Below are positions 17,160 to 24,993 of a stretch of 64,000 nt of DNA, piece after piece. This DNA is from an uncultured beta proteobacterium (GTDB taxonomy: Bacteria; Pseudomonadota; Gammaproteobacteria; Burkholderiales; Burkholderiaceae_C), in NCBI GenBank assembly GCA_903845935.1, contig CAIMZI010000091.1, positions 62,001-126,000 of the forward strand, given 5' to 3'. The translations under genes and the position numbers were made by a program. The notes under the pieces were generated by a model. The model ran no database searches, was not told the origin of the DNA, and saw only the letters and a program-made list of their open reading frames with translations. The stretch's first letter is position 1; each line of letters opens with the position of its first letter.

Positions 17160-18409
17160 TTTGCCTTGAGGAAAATGTCGCTGTCGGGCGCAAAGTTTTC
17201 GTGCAGCGGCAACAGGGCGCCGCCCAGGGCGCGGGCGTCCGAGCCAATGCTGCCGGCCACCAGGGCTGCGGGCCACAGGCCTTCCCAATCGTAGGTGGCC
17301 AGGGCGGCCTCGGTGTGATCGATCAGACGCGTCAGCATGGCACGGGTAAAGGAGCCGTCTATCACCACCGCATCCACGTCCAGAAAAGCCGTGCCGCTGA
17401 CCACGCACTGCGCCAGGGCCAGCGAGGCGCTGGCAATCCAGGCGCTGGTGAAGACCTCAAAAGGCGTTTGCATGGCGCGCTCGTCATAGGCGGCAGTCGG
17501 ATCCAGGCCGTGTTCCTTGAAGGCTTGCTCCAGCTCCCACAGTGAGGCATGGGCCAGCAATTGTTCGGGCATGCCGCTGCCCGTGGACACGCCCAGGGGC
17601 AGCGAGGCCACAGCACCGGCATTGCCATGCACGCCGTTGTGCAGATGCGAATTGATGACCAGGCCGCCGCCGACAAAGGTATCGACAAACAGGTACAGAA
17701 AACTCTTCAGATCGCGGCCACGTCCGGCCACCAGCTCGGCCACGCAGGCGGCTGCGGTATCACGCACGAAGCGCACGGGGGCCTCGGTAAAGGACTGCAG
17801 CTGGGCACTGAGGTCAATGTGGTTCCACTCATCCGACACGCTGGCGGGCAGGCCCAGCATCTTGTGCCAACCGCCCAGATTGAAGGGCGCGGCCAGGCCG
17901 ACACCGACCAGGCGCAGCGCCAGCGCGCCCAGACCGTCCTGAATGGCTGCCATATGGGTCTTAATGGCAGGCAGCAGGGTCTGGGCATCGGGGAAGGTGT
18001 AACGCATGGACTCGCGCCTGCGCACCGCACCGGTGAAATCCACCAGCAGCAGGTCGGCGCTGCGACGTCCAATCTTGATGCCCAGCGAAAACGCGCCGTC
18101 CGGGTTCAGTGCCATTGGCACCGAGGGCTGGCCAATGCGCCCACGCACCGGTTCGTGACGTATCAACAAGCCGTCTTCCTCCAACCGCCCCGTGATCATG
18201 CCTATGGTCTGGGCCGTCAGGCCGGTCAGTCGCGCCAGCTCTGCCTTCGGAAGGCTGCCATTGAGGCGAATGGCTTGCAGCACCACGCGCTCATTGAACT
18301 GGCGCATGCCCACATGGTTGGAGCCGCGCGGACGCAACATCGCTGGCGTAGCCAGAGACCCGATTCCTAGCGAATCGATGGATCTGGTTGGCGCATCGAA
18401 AAGGCTCAT
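17156..18409 (-). CDS. frcR: ROK-family transcriptional regulator of the sugar operon
   Basis: A 417-residue protein with an N-terminal winged-helix (about 36-90, NGSLPKAELARLTGLTAQTIGMITGRLEEDG) and a C-terminal ROK sugar-binding domain. The Cys-rich zinc loop (CxCGxxGCxE) that many ROK proteins carry is absent where expected (after HGNAGAVASLPLG), so it is probably a non-kinase sensor. Its ATG overlaps the stop of the FucU/RbsD gene (ATGA), placing it last in the frc operon with tight coupling. By analogy with frcR of rhizobial fructose operons it should repress the transporter genes and respond to sugar; this is inference. Confidence 0.82.
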   Translation of the reverse strand: MSLFDAPTRSIDSLGIGSLATPAMLRPRGSNHVGMRQFNERVVLQAIRLNGSLPKAELARLTGLTAQTIGMITGRLEEDGLLIRHEPVRGRIGQPSVPMALNPDGAFSLGIKIGRRSADLLLVDFTGAVRRRESMRYTFPDAQTLLPAIKTHMAAIQDGLGALALRLVGVGLAAPFNLGGWHKMLGLPASVSDEWNHIDLSAQLQSFTEAPVRFVRDTAAACVAELVAGRGRDLKSFLYLFVDTFVGGGLVINSHLHNGVHGNAGAVASLPLGVSTGSGMPEQLLAHASLWELEQAFKEHGLDPTAAYDERAMQTPFEVFTSAWIASASLALAQCVVSGTAFLDVDAVVIDGSFTRAMLTRLIDHTEAALATYDWEGLWPAALVAGSIGSDARALGGALLPLHENFAPDSDIFLKAN

Positions 18410-18858
18410 GGACGCAGCGTTTCGCCGATCACACCCTTGCGCAGCAGGAAGTTTCCAAACGGCTGCTGTTCGCCCGTGAGGACGATGGCAAAGGCGCTCT
18501 TGGTGCGCTCGTAAAAGGCGAAGCGCTCAATCGGCTCGGCCGACTGCTCGGCCAGAAACAGCGGCTCCAGGTCGGCCAGCACCTCGCGCTGCAACGCCGA
18601 GCGGTAGGCATCGGGTTGCCCGCTGACCTGCATAAAGCCGACCGGATGGATCTCGTCTGCCACCAGCGGCAGCAGCGAGGTAATGGCCTGTACGGCGCGC
18701 GCCATGCCAATGCCGGGCAGGCGGATGATGGGCTTGCCACCGGCGTAGCGCACGGCGGTGAAGTTGGCATCGGCCAGCACGATGGCGTCGTCATGACCCA
18801 TTTCCATCAGCAGCTTGAGCAGTTCCGGCGTCAAAACCGGGTCGATTCCCTTGAGCAT
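18406..18858 (-). CDS. RbsD/FucU-family sugar mutarotase
   Basis: A 150-residue protein of the RbsD/FucU family, which speeds conversion between sugar anomers or ring forms. The catalytic-type His22 (MEMGHDD) and Asp30 (LADANF) are present, and YERTKSAFAIV near the C-terminus is typical of FucU. It lies 17 bases after the ABC ATPase gene and overlaps the regulator start. Its presence suggests that the imported sugar enters in a mutarotating form. FucU (fucose) fits better by appearance than RbsD (ribose), although the rest of the operon looks fructose-like. Confidence 0.85.
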   Translation of the reverse strand: MLKGIDPVLTPELLKLLMEMGHDDAIVLADANFTAVRYAGGKPIIRLPGIGMARAVQAITSLLPLVADEIHPVGFMQVSGQPDAYRSALQREVLADLEPLFLAEQSAEPIERFAFYERTKSAFAIVLTGEQQPFGNFLLRKGVIGETLRP

Positions 18859-18875
18859 TTTTTTACATCCTCTGG

Positions 18876-19688
18876 CTAATGCGCCAACACATCTTCGGGC
18901 AAGTCACTGACGGATTTTGCACCCGTCATGACTGCCACGGTGTCGCTCATGCTGATCTTTTTGGGATTGACCACGGCCGCACGCTTGCCCAGGCGGGCAA
19001 TGTGGATGCGGTCGGCCACCTCAAAGACATGCGGCATGTTGTGTGAAATCAGCACCACGGGCAGGCCCTTGTCGCGCACTCGGCGAATTAGCTCCAGCAC
19101 CATATTGCCTTCCTTCACACCCAGGGCTGCGGTGGGTTCATCCATGATCACCACGTGCTGTGCAAAAGCGGCTGCACGGCCCACGGCCACGCACTGGCGC
19201 TGGCCGCCGGACAATGTTTCCACCGCCTGCGTCATGGAGCGGATGCCAACCTTCAGGTCATTCATGCGGGAAATACTTTCTTCCAGCATCTTCTTCTTGT
19301 CGATAAAGCCGAGCAGTCCCAGCAGGCCCGAGCGGCGCAGTTCGCGGCCGAGGAACAGGTTTTCGGCAATCGACATGGCAGGTGCCACGGCCAGGTCCTG
19401 GTACACGGTCTCGATACCGGACAGGCGCGCGTCAATCGGGCTTCGAAAGTTGATCACTTTGCCGTCAAGATGAATTTCGCCTTCGTCGGGAATGGTGGCG
19501 CCCGACAGGCACTTGATCAGAGACGACTTGCCGGCACCGTTGTCGCCGATCACGGCCAGGATTTCTCCGGCACGCAGTTCAAAGTCGGCGCCATCCAGCG
19601 CGGTGACCTGACCGTAGCGTTTGACCAGGCCCTTGGCCTGCATGACGATTTGAGGCGAAGGATACGTGGGGGTAGTAAAGCTAGTCAT
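18876..19688 (-). CDS. frcA: Sugar ABC transporter ATP-binding protein
   Basis: A 270-residue ABC ATPase with Walker A (GDNGAGKSS), signature LSGGQRQ, Walker B (HVVIMDEPTAALG) and a switch His in LISHNM. It has a single nucleotide-binding domain, unlike the double-domain RbsA/XylG proteins, and this matches the FrcA type. Its start overlaps the permease stop (TAATG), so the two are coupled. It energises import of the sugar bound by the product of the gene at 20769. Confidence 0.9.
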   Translation of the reverse strand: MTSFTTPTYPSPQIVMQAKGLVKRYGQVTALDGADFELRAGEILAVIGDNGAGKSSLIKCLSGATIPDEGEIHLDGKVINFRSPIDARLSGIETVYQDLAVAPAMSIAENLFLGRELRRSGLLGLLGFIDKKKMLEESISRMNDLKVGIRSMTQAVETLSGGQRQCVAVGRAAAFAQHVVIMDEPTAALGVKEGNMVLELIRRVRDKGLPVVLISHNMPHVFEVADRIHIARLGKRAAVVNPKKISMSDTVAVMTGAKSVSDLPEDVLAH

Positions 19689-20647
19689 TAACGGCCTCCT
19701 TTGCGGGACATTTGGTCGGTGGCCACGGCCAGAATCACCAGGATGCCGGTCACCAGTACTTGATACACAGAGGGCACGCCCATCAGCGTCAGGCCATTGC
19801 GGAACACGCCCACAATCATGGCGCCCACCAGGGTGCCCAGGATGATGCCGCGCCCGCCAAACAGGCTGGTGCCACCCAGCACCACGGCGGTGATGGCGTC
19901 CAGGTTATCGGTCTGTCCGCCATTCGGGTCACCGGCGCCTGTTCGGGCCACGGTCAGCGCCGAGGCAATGCCGTAAAACACGCCGGCCAGCACATACACG
20001 CCCAGCAGCACTTTTTCGGTGGAAATACCGGCCAAACGGGTGGCTTCTGGGCTATTGCCCACGGCGTAAATATGACGCCCTTGGGCGGTGTCGCGCAGCC
20101 AGATCCAGGTGCCGACATACAGTCCCAGCATCAGCACCACGCCATAGGCCACGCGGGCGCCGCCAAAGGAAAAGGTTTCACCCAACAGGTTCATGCCGTC
20201 GGGGATATTGGTGATGGTTTGCGCATGCGAATAGAGTTGCGTAATGGCAAAGGCGATATTCAAGGTGCCCAGGGTCACGATAAACGGCGGCAGCTTGACA
20301 CGCGTCACCAGCAGGCCGTTGATCAGGCCGAACAGGGCGGTGGCGGCAATACCGCACAAAATGGCGACCGGCGCGCTCAGACCGTAGTCGGCTGCGAATT
20401 TGGTCATCACGATGGAGCCCAGGGCCATCACCATGCCACAAGACAGATCGATACCGGCGGTCAGAATGATCAGGGTCTGACCAATCGCGATGGTTCCCAC
20501 CACCATGACCTGCTGCAGGATCAGGGAGAAGTTTTTCAGCGTGAGGAAGTTTTCATGCTGAAACGTAAAAAAGGCGCAGGCCAGCAACAGGGCGATGGCC
20601 GGGCCTAAGGTTCCCAGCGGAGGGAGTTTGGCTTTGAGCGAGTTCAT
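19688..20647 (-). CDS. frcC: Sugar ABC transporter permease
   Basis: A 319-residue inner-membrane permease of the BPD_transp_2 (RbsC/FrcC) type with about eight to ten hydrophobic segments. Typical stretches are GIDLSCGMVMALGS, the GLLVTRVKLPPFIVTLGTLNI stretch, YAVGNSPEATRLAGI and VLGGTSLFGGRGIILGTLVGA. It lies about 120 bases after the binding-protein gene, with a hairpin between them, and its stop overlaps the ATPase start. Fructose is the inferred substrate from the frc-like gene set. Confidence 0.92.
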   Translation of the reverse strand: MNSLKAKLPPLGTLGPAIALLLACAFFTFQHENFLTLKNFSLILQQVMVVGTIAIGQTLIILTAGIDLSCGMVMALGSIVMTKFAADYGLSAPVAILCGIAATALFGLINGLLVTRVKLPPFIVTLGTLNIAFAITQLYSHAQTITNIPDGMNLLGETFSFGGARVAYGVVLMLGLYVGTWIWLRDTAQGRHIYAVGNSPEATRLAGISTEKVLLGVYVLAGVFYGIASALTVARTGAGDPNGGQTDNLDAITAVVLGGTSLFGGRGIILGTLVGAMIVGVFRNGLTLMGVPSVYQVLVTGILVILAVATDQMSRKGGR

Positions 20648-20671
20648 GGGATGGGCTTGTGTGAGGTGAAG

Positions 20672-20694
20672 AAAGCCCCACGTCGCGGGGCTTT
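20672..20694 (-). terminator. Intercistronic hairpin between binding-protein and permease genes
   Basis: AAAGCCCC (20672-20679) pairs perfectly with GGGGCTTT (20687-20694) around a 7-base loop. In the direction of transcription it is followed by a short T/C-rich run. Such hairpins between the binding-protein and permease genes are a usual way to make the binding protein in excess, through partial termination or mRNA protection. Confidence 0.65.
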
Positions 20695-20768
20695 CGGGGA
20701 GTAGACCCGCACGGTGCAGGCCCGGACTCAGGTCGTGTTTTCAGGCACGACCCTTCAGTCTCAGCGAA

Positions 20769-21761
20769 TTAATCGCCCCAGCACTGAGCGCGTGCGGTCT
20801 TGGTGTCAATGCTCTTCACGCCGGCCACGGGGTGCAATGCAACCAGGTCCACACCGGTGTCGGTGTAACCGGTTTGACGCTTGCCGTCCTTGGCGTATTG
20901 CACGCCAGCGGCCACACCCATGGCTGCCATCTTCAGAGGATATTGCATGCTGGTGGCGCCAATCACGCCTTTTTCCACATTGCCCACACCGTTGGAGCAC
21001 ATGCCGTCCACACCCAGAATCACCACGTCTTTTTCCTTACCAGCGGCCTTCAGAGCCTTGTAAGCACCAGCGGCTGCGGGTTCGTTGATGGCGTACACCA
21101 CGTTGATGTTGGGGTTCTTTTGCAGGCAGTTTTCCATGCCGGTCTGGCCCTTGGCTGCGTCGCCGAAGCTGTCGGCCATGCAAACCACTTCTGCGGGCTG
21201 AGCCAGTTCGTTGCTCTTGGCATCCAGGGTCTTCAGGCCGTAACCAGCCAGGAAACCGTTGTGACGCTGTGCGCCCACGGGGTGGCCGGGGAACAGGTCC
21301 ATGGTAGCGATGACAGGAGCCTTGCCCTTGAGGGACGCCTTGGCGTAAGCACCGATCAACTCACCGGCCTTGTAGTTGTTGGTAGCGAACAGGGCATCGG
21401 CACCTTCAACCGGGCTGTCCAGGGCGATGACTTGCACGCCTTGGGCCTGGATCTTCTTGATGGTGGGGATGATGGCATCGCCAGAGGATGTGATCAGGAT
21501 GGTCTTGGCGCCCGCGGCAACCATGTTTTCCATCGCGCTGATTTGGCCAGCGGTGTCGCCGTCTTGCTTGCCAGCGGCGCTGAGCAACTTGACTCCGGCC
21601 TTCTTGGCAGCGGCTTCAGCGCCTTCCTTCATCTTCACGAAGAAGGGGTTGCTGTCGGTCTTGGTGATCAGGCCGATCACGGTTTCGGCGGCGAAGGCCG
21701 AAGTTGCAGCGGAAGCTGCAATAGCGATGGCAGTGAGTGCCAGGATAGTGGATTTTTTCAT
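20769..21761 (-). CDS. frcB: Sugar ABC transporter substrate-binding protein
   Basis: A 330-residue periplasmic-binding protein of the Peripla_BP_4 type. It has a signal peptide (about 1-24, ending SAFAAE), an N-lobe start IGLITKTDSNPFFVKM, and GVQVIALDSPVEG and YAINEPAAAGAYKALKAAG further along. Overall similarity is to fructose/ribose-type binding proteins. The ATG at 21761 is supported by AGGAGA about 9 bases upstream. It is the first gene of the frcB-frcC-frcA-fucU-frcR run and is divergent from the kinase-like gene at 21896. Confidence 0.92.
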   Translation of the reverse strand: MKKSTILALTAIAIAASAATSAFAAETVIGLITKTDSNPFFVKMKEGAEAAAKKAGVKLLSAAGKQDGDTAGQISAMENMVAAGAKTILITSSGDAIIPTIKKIQAQGVQVIALDSPVEGADALFATNNYKAGELIGAYAKASLKGKAPVIATMDLFPGHPVGAQRHNGFLAGYGLKTLDAKSNELAQPAEVVCMADSFGDAAKGQTGMENCLQKNPNINVVYAINEPAAAGAYKALKAAGKEKDVVILGVDGMCSNGVGNVEKGVIGATSMQYPLKMAAMGVAAGVQYAKDGKRQTGYTDTGVDLVALHPVAGVKSIDTKTARAQCWGD

Positions 21762-21895
21762 GCTCAGTCTCCTCAGATGGATGGTCAATGGATCTTCAGT
21801 TTTCAGGGCCTTGCTGCCCTGGGTTGGTACGCTTTACGTCTTCGCGTGGCTGGACTATATTCGCTTTGGACTAATTAAATCAAGTTGCTTTAGTA

Positions 21896-22558
21896 ATGGA
21901 AAACCCTAAGATGGTGCAAAAAAATTCGCTTCCACCCGGCGCGCTGCAGCGCGTCCAGGCCCTGATTGCCAGTGGCCAACGCAAGATTCTGGGCATTGCT
22001 GCGGCGCCCGGTGCCGGCAAATCGACGCTAGCCGAAGCGCTGCTAAAGGCCTTGGGAGCACAGGCCCAGGTAGTCCCCATGGACGGCTTTCACCTGGCAA
22101 ATTCGGAGCTGCAGCGCCTGGGCCGAGCCGCTCGCAAGGGTGCGCCCGACACCTTCGACGCGATGGGCTATGTCAACCTGCTGCGCCGCATTCAAGGCCA
22201 GCAACCCGGCGAGACGATTTACGCACCAGAATACCGGCGCGAGCTGGAAGAAGGCATAGCAGGCGCCATTGCCATTGATGCCAACACGCCGTTAATCATC
22301 ACCGAGGGCAACTACCTCTTACTAGACGAAGGGGCCTGGGCTGAGGTTTGCGGCGTGTTGGACGAAACCTGGTTTCTGGATATCGACAGCACGCTTCGCC
22401 AACAGCGTCTGCTGGAGCGCCACATACGCTTCGGACGCAGCCGGGAAGCCGCGCTGGCTTGGATCGCAAGCACGGATGAACCGAATGCGCAGCGCATTGA
22501 ACGCCACCGAGATCGGGCGGATTGGATCATCAACCGGGGAAATTTCGGACAGAATTGA
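21896..22558 (+). CDS. frcK: FrcK-like sugar or nucleoside kinase (uridine kinase fold)
   Basis: A 220-residue P-loop kinase with Walker A GIAAAPGAGKST at about residues 33-44, a PMDGFHLANSEL stretch, TFDAMGYVNLL and ITEGNYLLLDEGAW. These are typical of the phosphoribulokinase/uridine kinase family members found with fructose (frc) transporters. It is divergent from frcB across a 134-base gap, whereas rhizobial frcK follows frcA. The substrate is not proven; sugar phosphorylation after uptake is inferred. The start could also be the second ATG, five codons downstream. Confidence 0.82.
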   Translation: MENPKMVQKNSLPPGALQRVQALIASGQRKILGIAAAPGAGKSTLAEALLKALGAQAQVVPMDGFHLANSELQRLGRAARKGAPDTFDAMGYVNLLRRIQGQQPGETIYAPEYRRELEEGIAGAIAIDANTPLIITEGNYLLLDEGAWAEVCGVLDETWFLDIDSTLRQQRLLERHIRFGRSREAALAWIASTDEPNAQRIERHRDRADWIINRGNFGQN

Positions 22559-22650
22559 TGAAATCGATCATATTTGCCGATTTTTCTCGACCAAATTCAT
22601 CAAAATTCACCCGAATGGGGGATATGCAAGCGCAGCGCCAAAATGTAAAG

Positions 22651-22776
22651 TTGACCTAACTGCTGTCACAGTGTCTCCATAAGACGAAGATTTGCCGAGA
22701 TAAGGCGGACTTCATACAAAATCCAACGACGTCCCCTCGGGGACTTTTCAAAGCCACCTTCGGGTGGCTTTTTTTT
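22651..22776 (+). ncRNA. Candidate small RNA ending in a rho-independent terminator
   Basis: The 216-base gap after the kinase gene holds TTGACC at 22651-22656 as a possible -35 element and CCATAA near 22677-22682 as a weak -10. A GTCCC-CTC-GGGAC hairpin followed by TTTT lies at 22732-22748, and a strong terminator at 22751-22776. Two hairpins about 50 bases downstream of a possible promoter would suit a short transcript of about 80-90 bases. Alternatively the region is only the 3' UTR of the kinase mRNA. I do not recognise a named RNA family. Confidence 0.3.
22751..22776. terminator. Strong rho-independent terminator between convergent genes
   Basis: AAGCCACC (22751-22758) pairs perfectly with GGTGGCTT (22763-22770) around a TTCG tetraloop and is followed by six T. 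It ends right at the stop codon of the convergent heptosyltransferase gene. The flanking A- and T-runs would allow it to work in both directions. Confidence 0.9.
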
Positions 22777-23782
22777 ATTCCAGAAGGCCGCGCACGCGTT
22801 CAGGCGTGATGTCTGTCAGGCAGCGGGTATGGCCCAAGGGGCATTGGCGCTGGAAACAGGGCGCGCAATCCAGCGCCGGTTGGTAGCTGGCATCGTTCTT
22901 CAACCAGATCACCTGCGCCTGATCGCTTAAGGGCGGCGTGTGCAGCGGGCTCGACGACCCAAACACCGCCACCTGGGGCGTGCCAAAAGCGGCCGCCACA
23001 TGCATCAGACCGGAGTCGTTGCTGACCATGGCCTTGGCCTCTGCAATGACAGCCAGCGCCTGGTCCAGGCTGGTGCGGCCGGAAAAATCCAGGACCGTCT
23101 TTGCACCCAAGGCCTCGGCTTGGGTGGCAATCTCGGCACACAGGGCGCCCTCCTTGCCCGATCCCAGCAAGACCACTGGCAAATTAAGCTGCGCCGCCAA
23201 GCTGGCGAAATGGCCGGGCGGCCAGCGCTTGGCTGGACCGTATTCGGCACCCGGGGCAAACACGTAGTAACCCTGTTCGCTCAGACCCAGCTCCTGCAGC
23301 GCAGCGGCCTGCAGCAACGGATCGAGCTGCAGTTGCGGCCGGTCATCGACCACATCAGCCTGGTCACTGAGCGCCGAATAAAAAGCCACCATGGGTGGGC
23401 GTTCGCCCTTGGGCGGACTGGGCAGGCGCGGGTTGAGCAGCAGCAGGCGTGACTCGCCGCTGTAGCCGACGCGTTTGGGAATGCCGGCCCACCAGGGAAT
23501 CAGGGCGCTTTTGAGGGAATTGGGGCAGACATAGGCCGCATCAAAGCGCCCGCGCAAGCTAGCGGCCATGGCGCGTCGGGCTGTCCATTGCAAACCGCCA
23601 TGGGCAAAGGGAAAAACAATGACGTCTGCCACCTGCGGCATGGCCCGGTACACCGGTGCCACCCAAGGCAGGGCGCCCACGGTAAGCCGCTCGCCACGAG
23701 CATGCAAGCGGCGCAGCAGCGGCTCGGTCATCACCGCATCCCCAATCCATTGGGGCGCGATGATCAGGGAATCAGTGCCCAG
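22775..23782 (-). CDS. waaF: ADP-heptose:LPS heptosyltransferase (glycosyltransferase family 9), apparent CTG start
   Basis: A GT9 enzyme adding a heptose to the lipopolysaccharide inner core, of the WaaF type. Conserved stretches include YVCPNSLKSALIPWWAGIPKRVGY, FAPGAEYGPAKRWP, VSNDSGLMHVAAAFGTPQVAVFG and a Cys-rich C-terminus. The first GTG/ATG codons are at 23734/23731, but reading upstream in the same frame gives LIIAPQWIGDAV, the conserved N-terminal strand and glycine loop of this family. No ATG, GTG or TTG precedes it. A CTG at 23782 with GGAGA 8 bases upstream would give MGTDSLIIAPQWIGDAVMTE and a normal 335-residue length. That start overlaps the upstream gene by 11 bases. Confidence 0.85.
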   Translation of the reverse strand: MGTDSLIIAPQWIGDAVMTEPLLRRLHARGERLTVGALPWVAPVYRAMPQVADVIVFPFAHGGLQWTARRAMAASLRGRFDAAYVCPNSLKSALIPWWAGIPKRVGYSGESRLLLLNPRLPSPPKGERPPMVAFYSALSDQADVVDDRPQLQLDPLLQAAALQELGLSEQGYYVFAPGAEYGPAKRWPPGHFASLAAQLNLPVVLLGSGKEGALCAEIATQAEALGAKTVLDFSGRTSLDQALAVIAEAKAMVSNDSGLMHVAAAFGTPQVAVFGSSSPLHTPPLSDQAQVIWLKNDASYQPALDCAPCFQRQCPLGHTRCLTDITPERVRGLLE

Positions 23783-23981
23783 CGAAGTGTTCTCCGGCTT
23801 TCAGTGCGTAAACCGTGCCGCAGTAAGGACACTTGGCCGTGCCGCTGTGGCCCACGTCCAGATAGACCTTGGGGTGGGTGTTCCAGGTTTGCATTTTGGC
23901 CAGGGGGCTGGGGCAAAACACGCCGCCCTGGTGGTTCAGGTCTTTGGCCAGCAGTTCGATCTTGGAGGGGGTATTCGACAT
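23772..23981 (-). CDS. zf-CHCC zinc-finger protein
   Basis: A 69-residue protein with ligands C23, H45, C51 and C54 in the CHCC arrangement (VFCPSP, then DVGHSGTAKCPYCGTVY). This is the zf-CHCC family related to the mitochondrial complex I subunit NDUFS6. In Burkholderiales it is usually found between ilvE and a heptosyltransferase gene, as here. It starts 24 bases after ilvE and its 3' end overlaps the start of the heptosyltransferase. The cellular role in bacteria is not established. Confidence 0.88.
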   Translation of the reverse strand: MSNTPSKIELLAKDLNHQGGVFCPSPLAKMQTWNTHPKVYLDVGHSGTAKCPYCGTVYALKAGEHFAGH

Positions 23982-24005
23982 ATAGATTCCTAGGGGTTTA
24001 TCGCT

Positions 24006-24947
24006 TTAGACCTTGCTCAGCCAATGGGCGTATTTGGGATTGCGGCCATTGACGATATCAAAGAACGCGCTCTGGATTTTTTCGGTAATGGGGCCGCGCG
24101 AACCGCTGCCGATCTCCACCCGGTCGATCTCACGTATCGGCGTCACCTCGGCGGCGGTGCCGCTAAAGAATACCTCGTCGCTGATATAGACCTCGTCGCG
24201 GGTGATGCGTTTTTGCACCAGCTCCAGCCCCAGGTCCTTGCAGATATGCAGTACGGTGTTGCGAGTGATGCCGTTGAGCGCACCAGCCGACAAATCCGGG
24301 GTGTAAACCACGCCGTCCTTGACCACAAAAATGTTCTCGCCCGCGCCCTCGGCCACAAAGCCGCTGGCGTCCAGCAGCACCGCTTCATCGTAACCGTCAT
24401 CGGTGGCTTCGCGGTTGGCCAGGATGGAGTTGGTGTAGTTGCTGACCGCCTTGGCCTGCGTCATGGTGATGTTGACGTGGTGGCGGGTGTAGCTGGAGAT
24501 CTTCACGCGGATGCCGCGCTTCATGCCCTCTTCGCCCAGATAGGCGCCCCAGGGCCAGGCGGCGACCATCAGGTGGATGTCGTTGCCCTTGGTCGAGACG
24601 CCCAGCTTCTTGTCGCCGACCCAGGTGAGTGGGCGCAGATAGCCGCTCTCCAGTTTGTTCTCGCGGATCACGTCGATCTGGGCCTGATTCACCTGTTCCT
24701 TGGTGAACGGGATGACCATGCGCAGGATCTTGGCGCTATTGAACAAACGGGTGGTGTGGTCCTCCAGGCGGAAGATGGAGGTGCTGCCGTCATCGCCCTT
24801 GTAGGCGCGCACGCCCTCAAAGGCGCCACAGCCGTAATGCAGGGTGTGGCTCAACACATGGATCTTGGCGTCTCGCCACTCCACCATCTGGCCGTCCATC
24901 CAGATTTTGCCGTCGCGGTCTGACATGGAGGGAGGAATTGCGCTCAT
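24006..24947 (-). CDS. ilvE: Branched-chain amino acid aminotransferase
   Basis: A 313-residue PLP enzyme (class IV aminotransferase) for the last step of leucine, isoleucine and valine synthesis. Visible signatures: HYGCGAFEGVRAY near the N-terminus, the PLP-lysine region TQAKAVSNY, EAGENIF-type AEGAGENIFVV and GITRNTVL, then FFSGTAAEVTPIREID. The ATG at 24947 has AGGA about 8 bases upstream; the open frame upstream shows no similarity. It leads the ilvE / zf-CHCC / waaF operon. Confidence 0.96.
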   Translation of the reverse strand: MSAIPPSMSDRDGKIWMDGQMVEWRDAKIHVLSHTLHYGCGAFEGVRAYKGDDGSTSIFRLEDHTTRLFNSAKILRMVIPFTKEQVNQAQIDVIRENKLESGYLRPLTWVGDKKLGVSTKGNDIHLMVAAWPWGAYLGEEGMKRGIRVKISSYTRHHVNITMTQAKAVSNYTNSILANREATDDGYDEAVLLDASGFVAEGAGENIFVVKDGVVYTPDLSAGALNGITRNTVLHICKDLGLELVQKRITRDEVYISDEVFFSGTAAEVTPIREIDRVEIGSGSRGPITEKIQSAFFDIVNGRNPKYAHWLSKV

Positions 24948-24993
24948 GGGGAGGTCCTTTGTGTTGGGTTGCGGTTTGGGCGAATGTCCGATT

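Noticed and set aside
19712-20608. 298-codon open frame antisense to the frcC permease
   Set aside because: His/Gln/Gly-rich shadow of a membrane protein with no signature.
21870-21895. ACTAA / TTAGT half-sites near the frcK start as a ROK operator
   Set aside because: Arms of five bases with a long spacer; too weak to claim without comparison to related operons.
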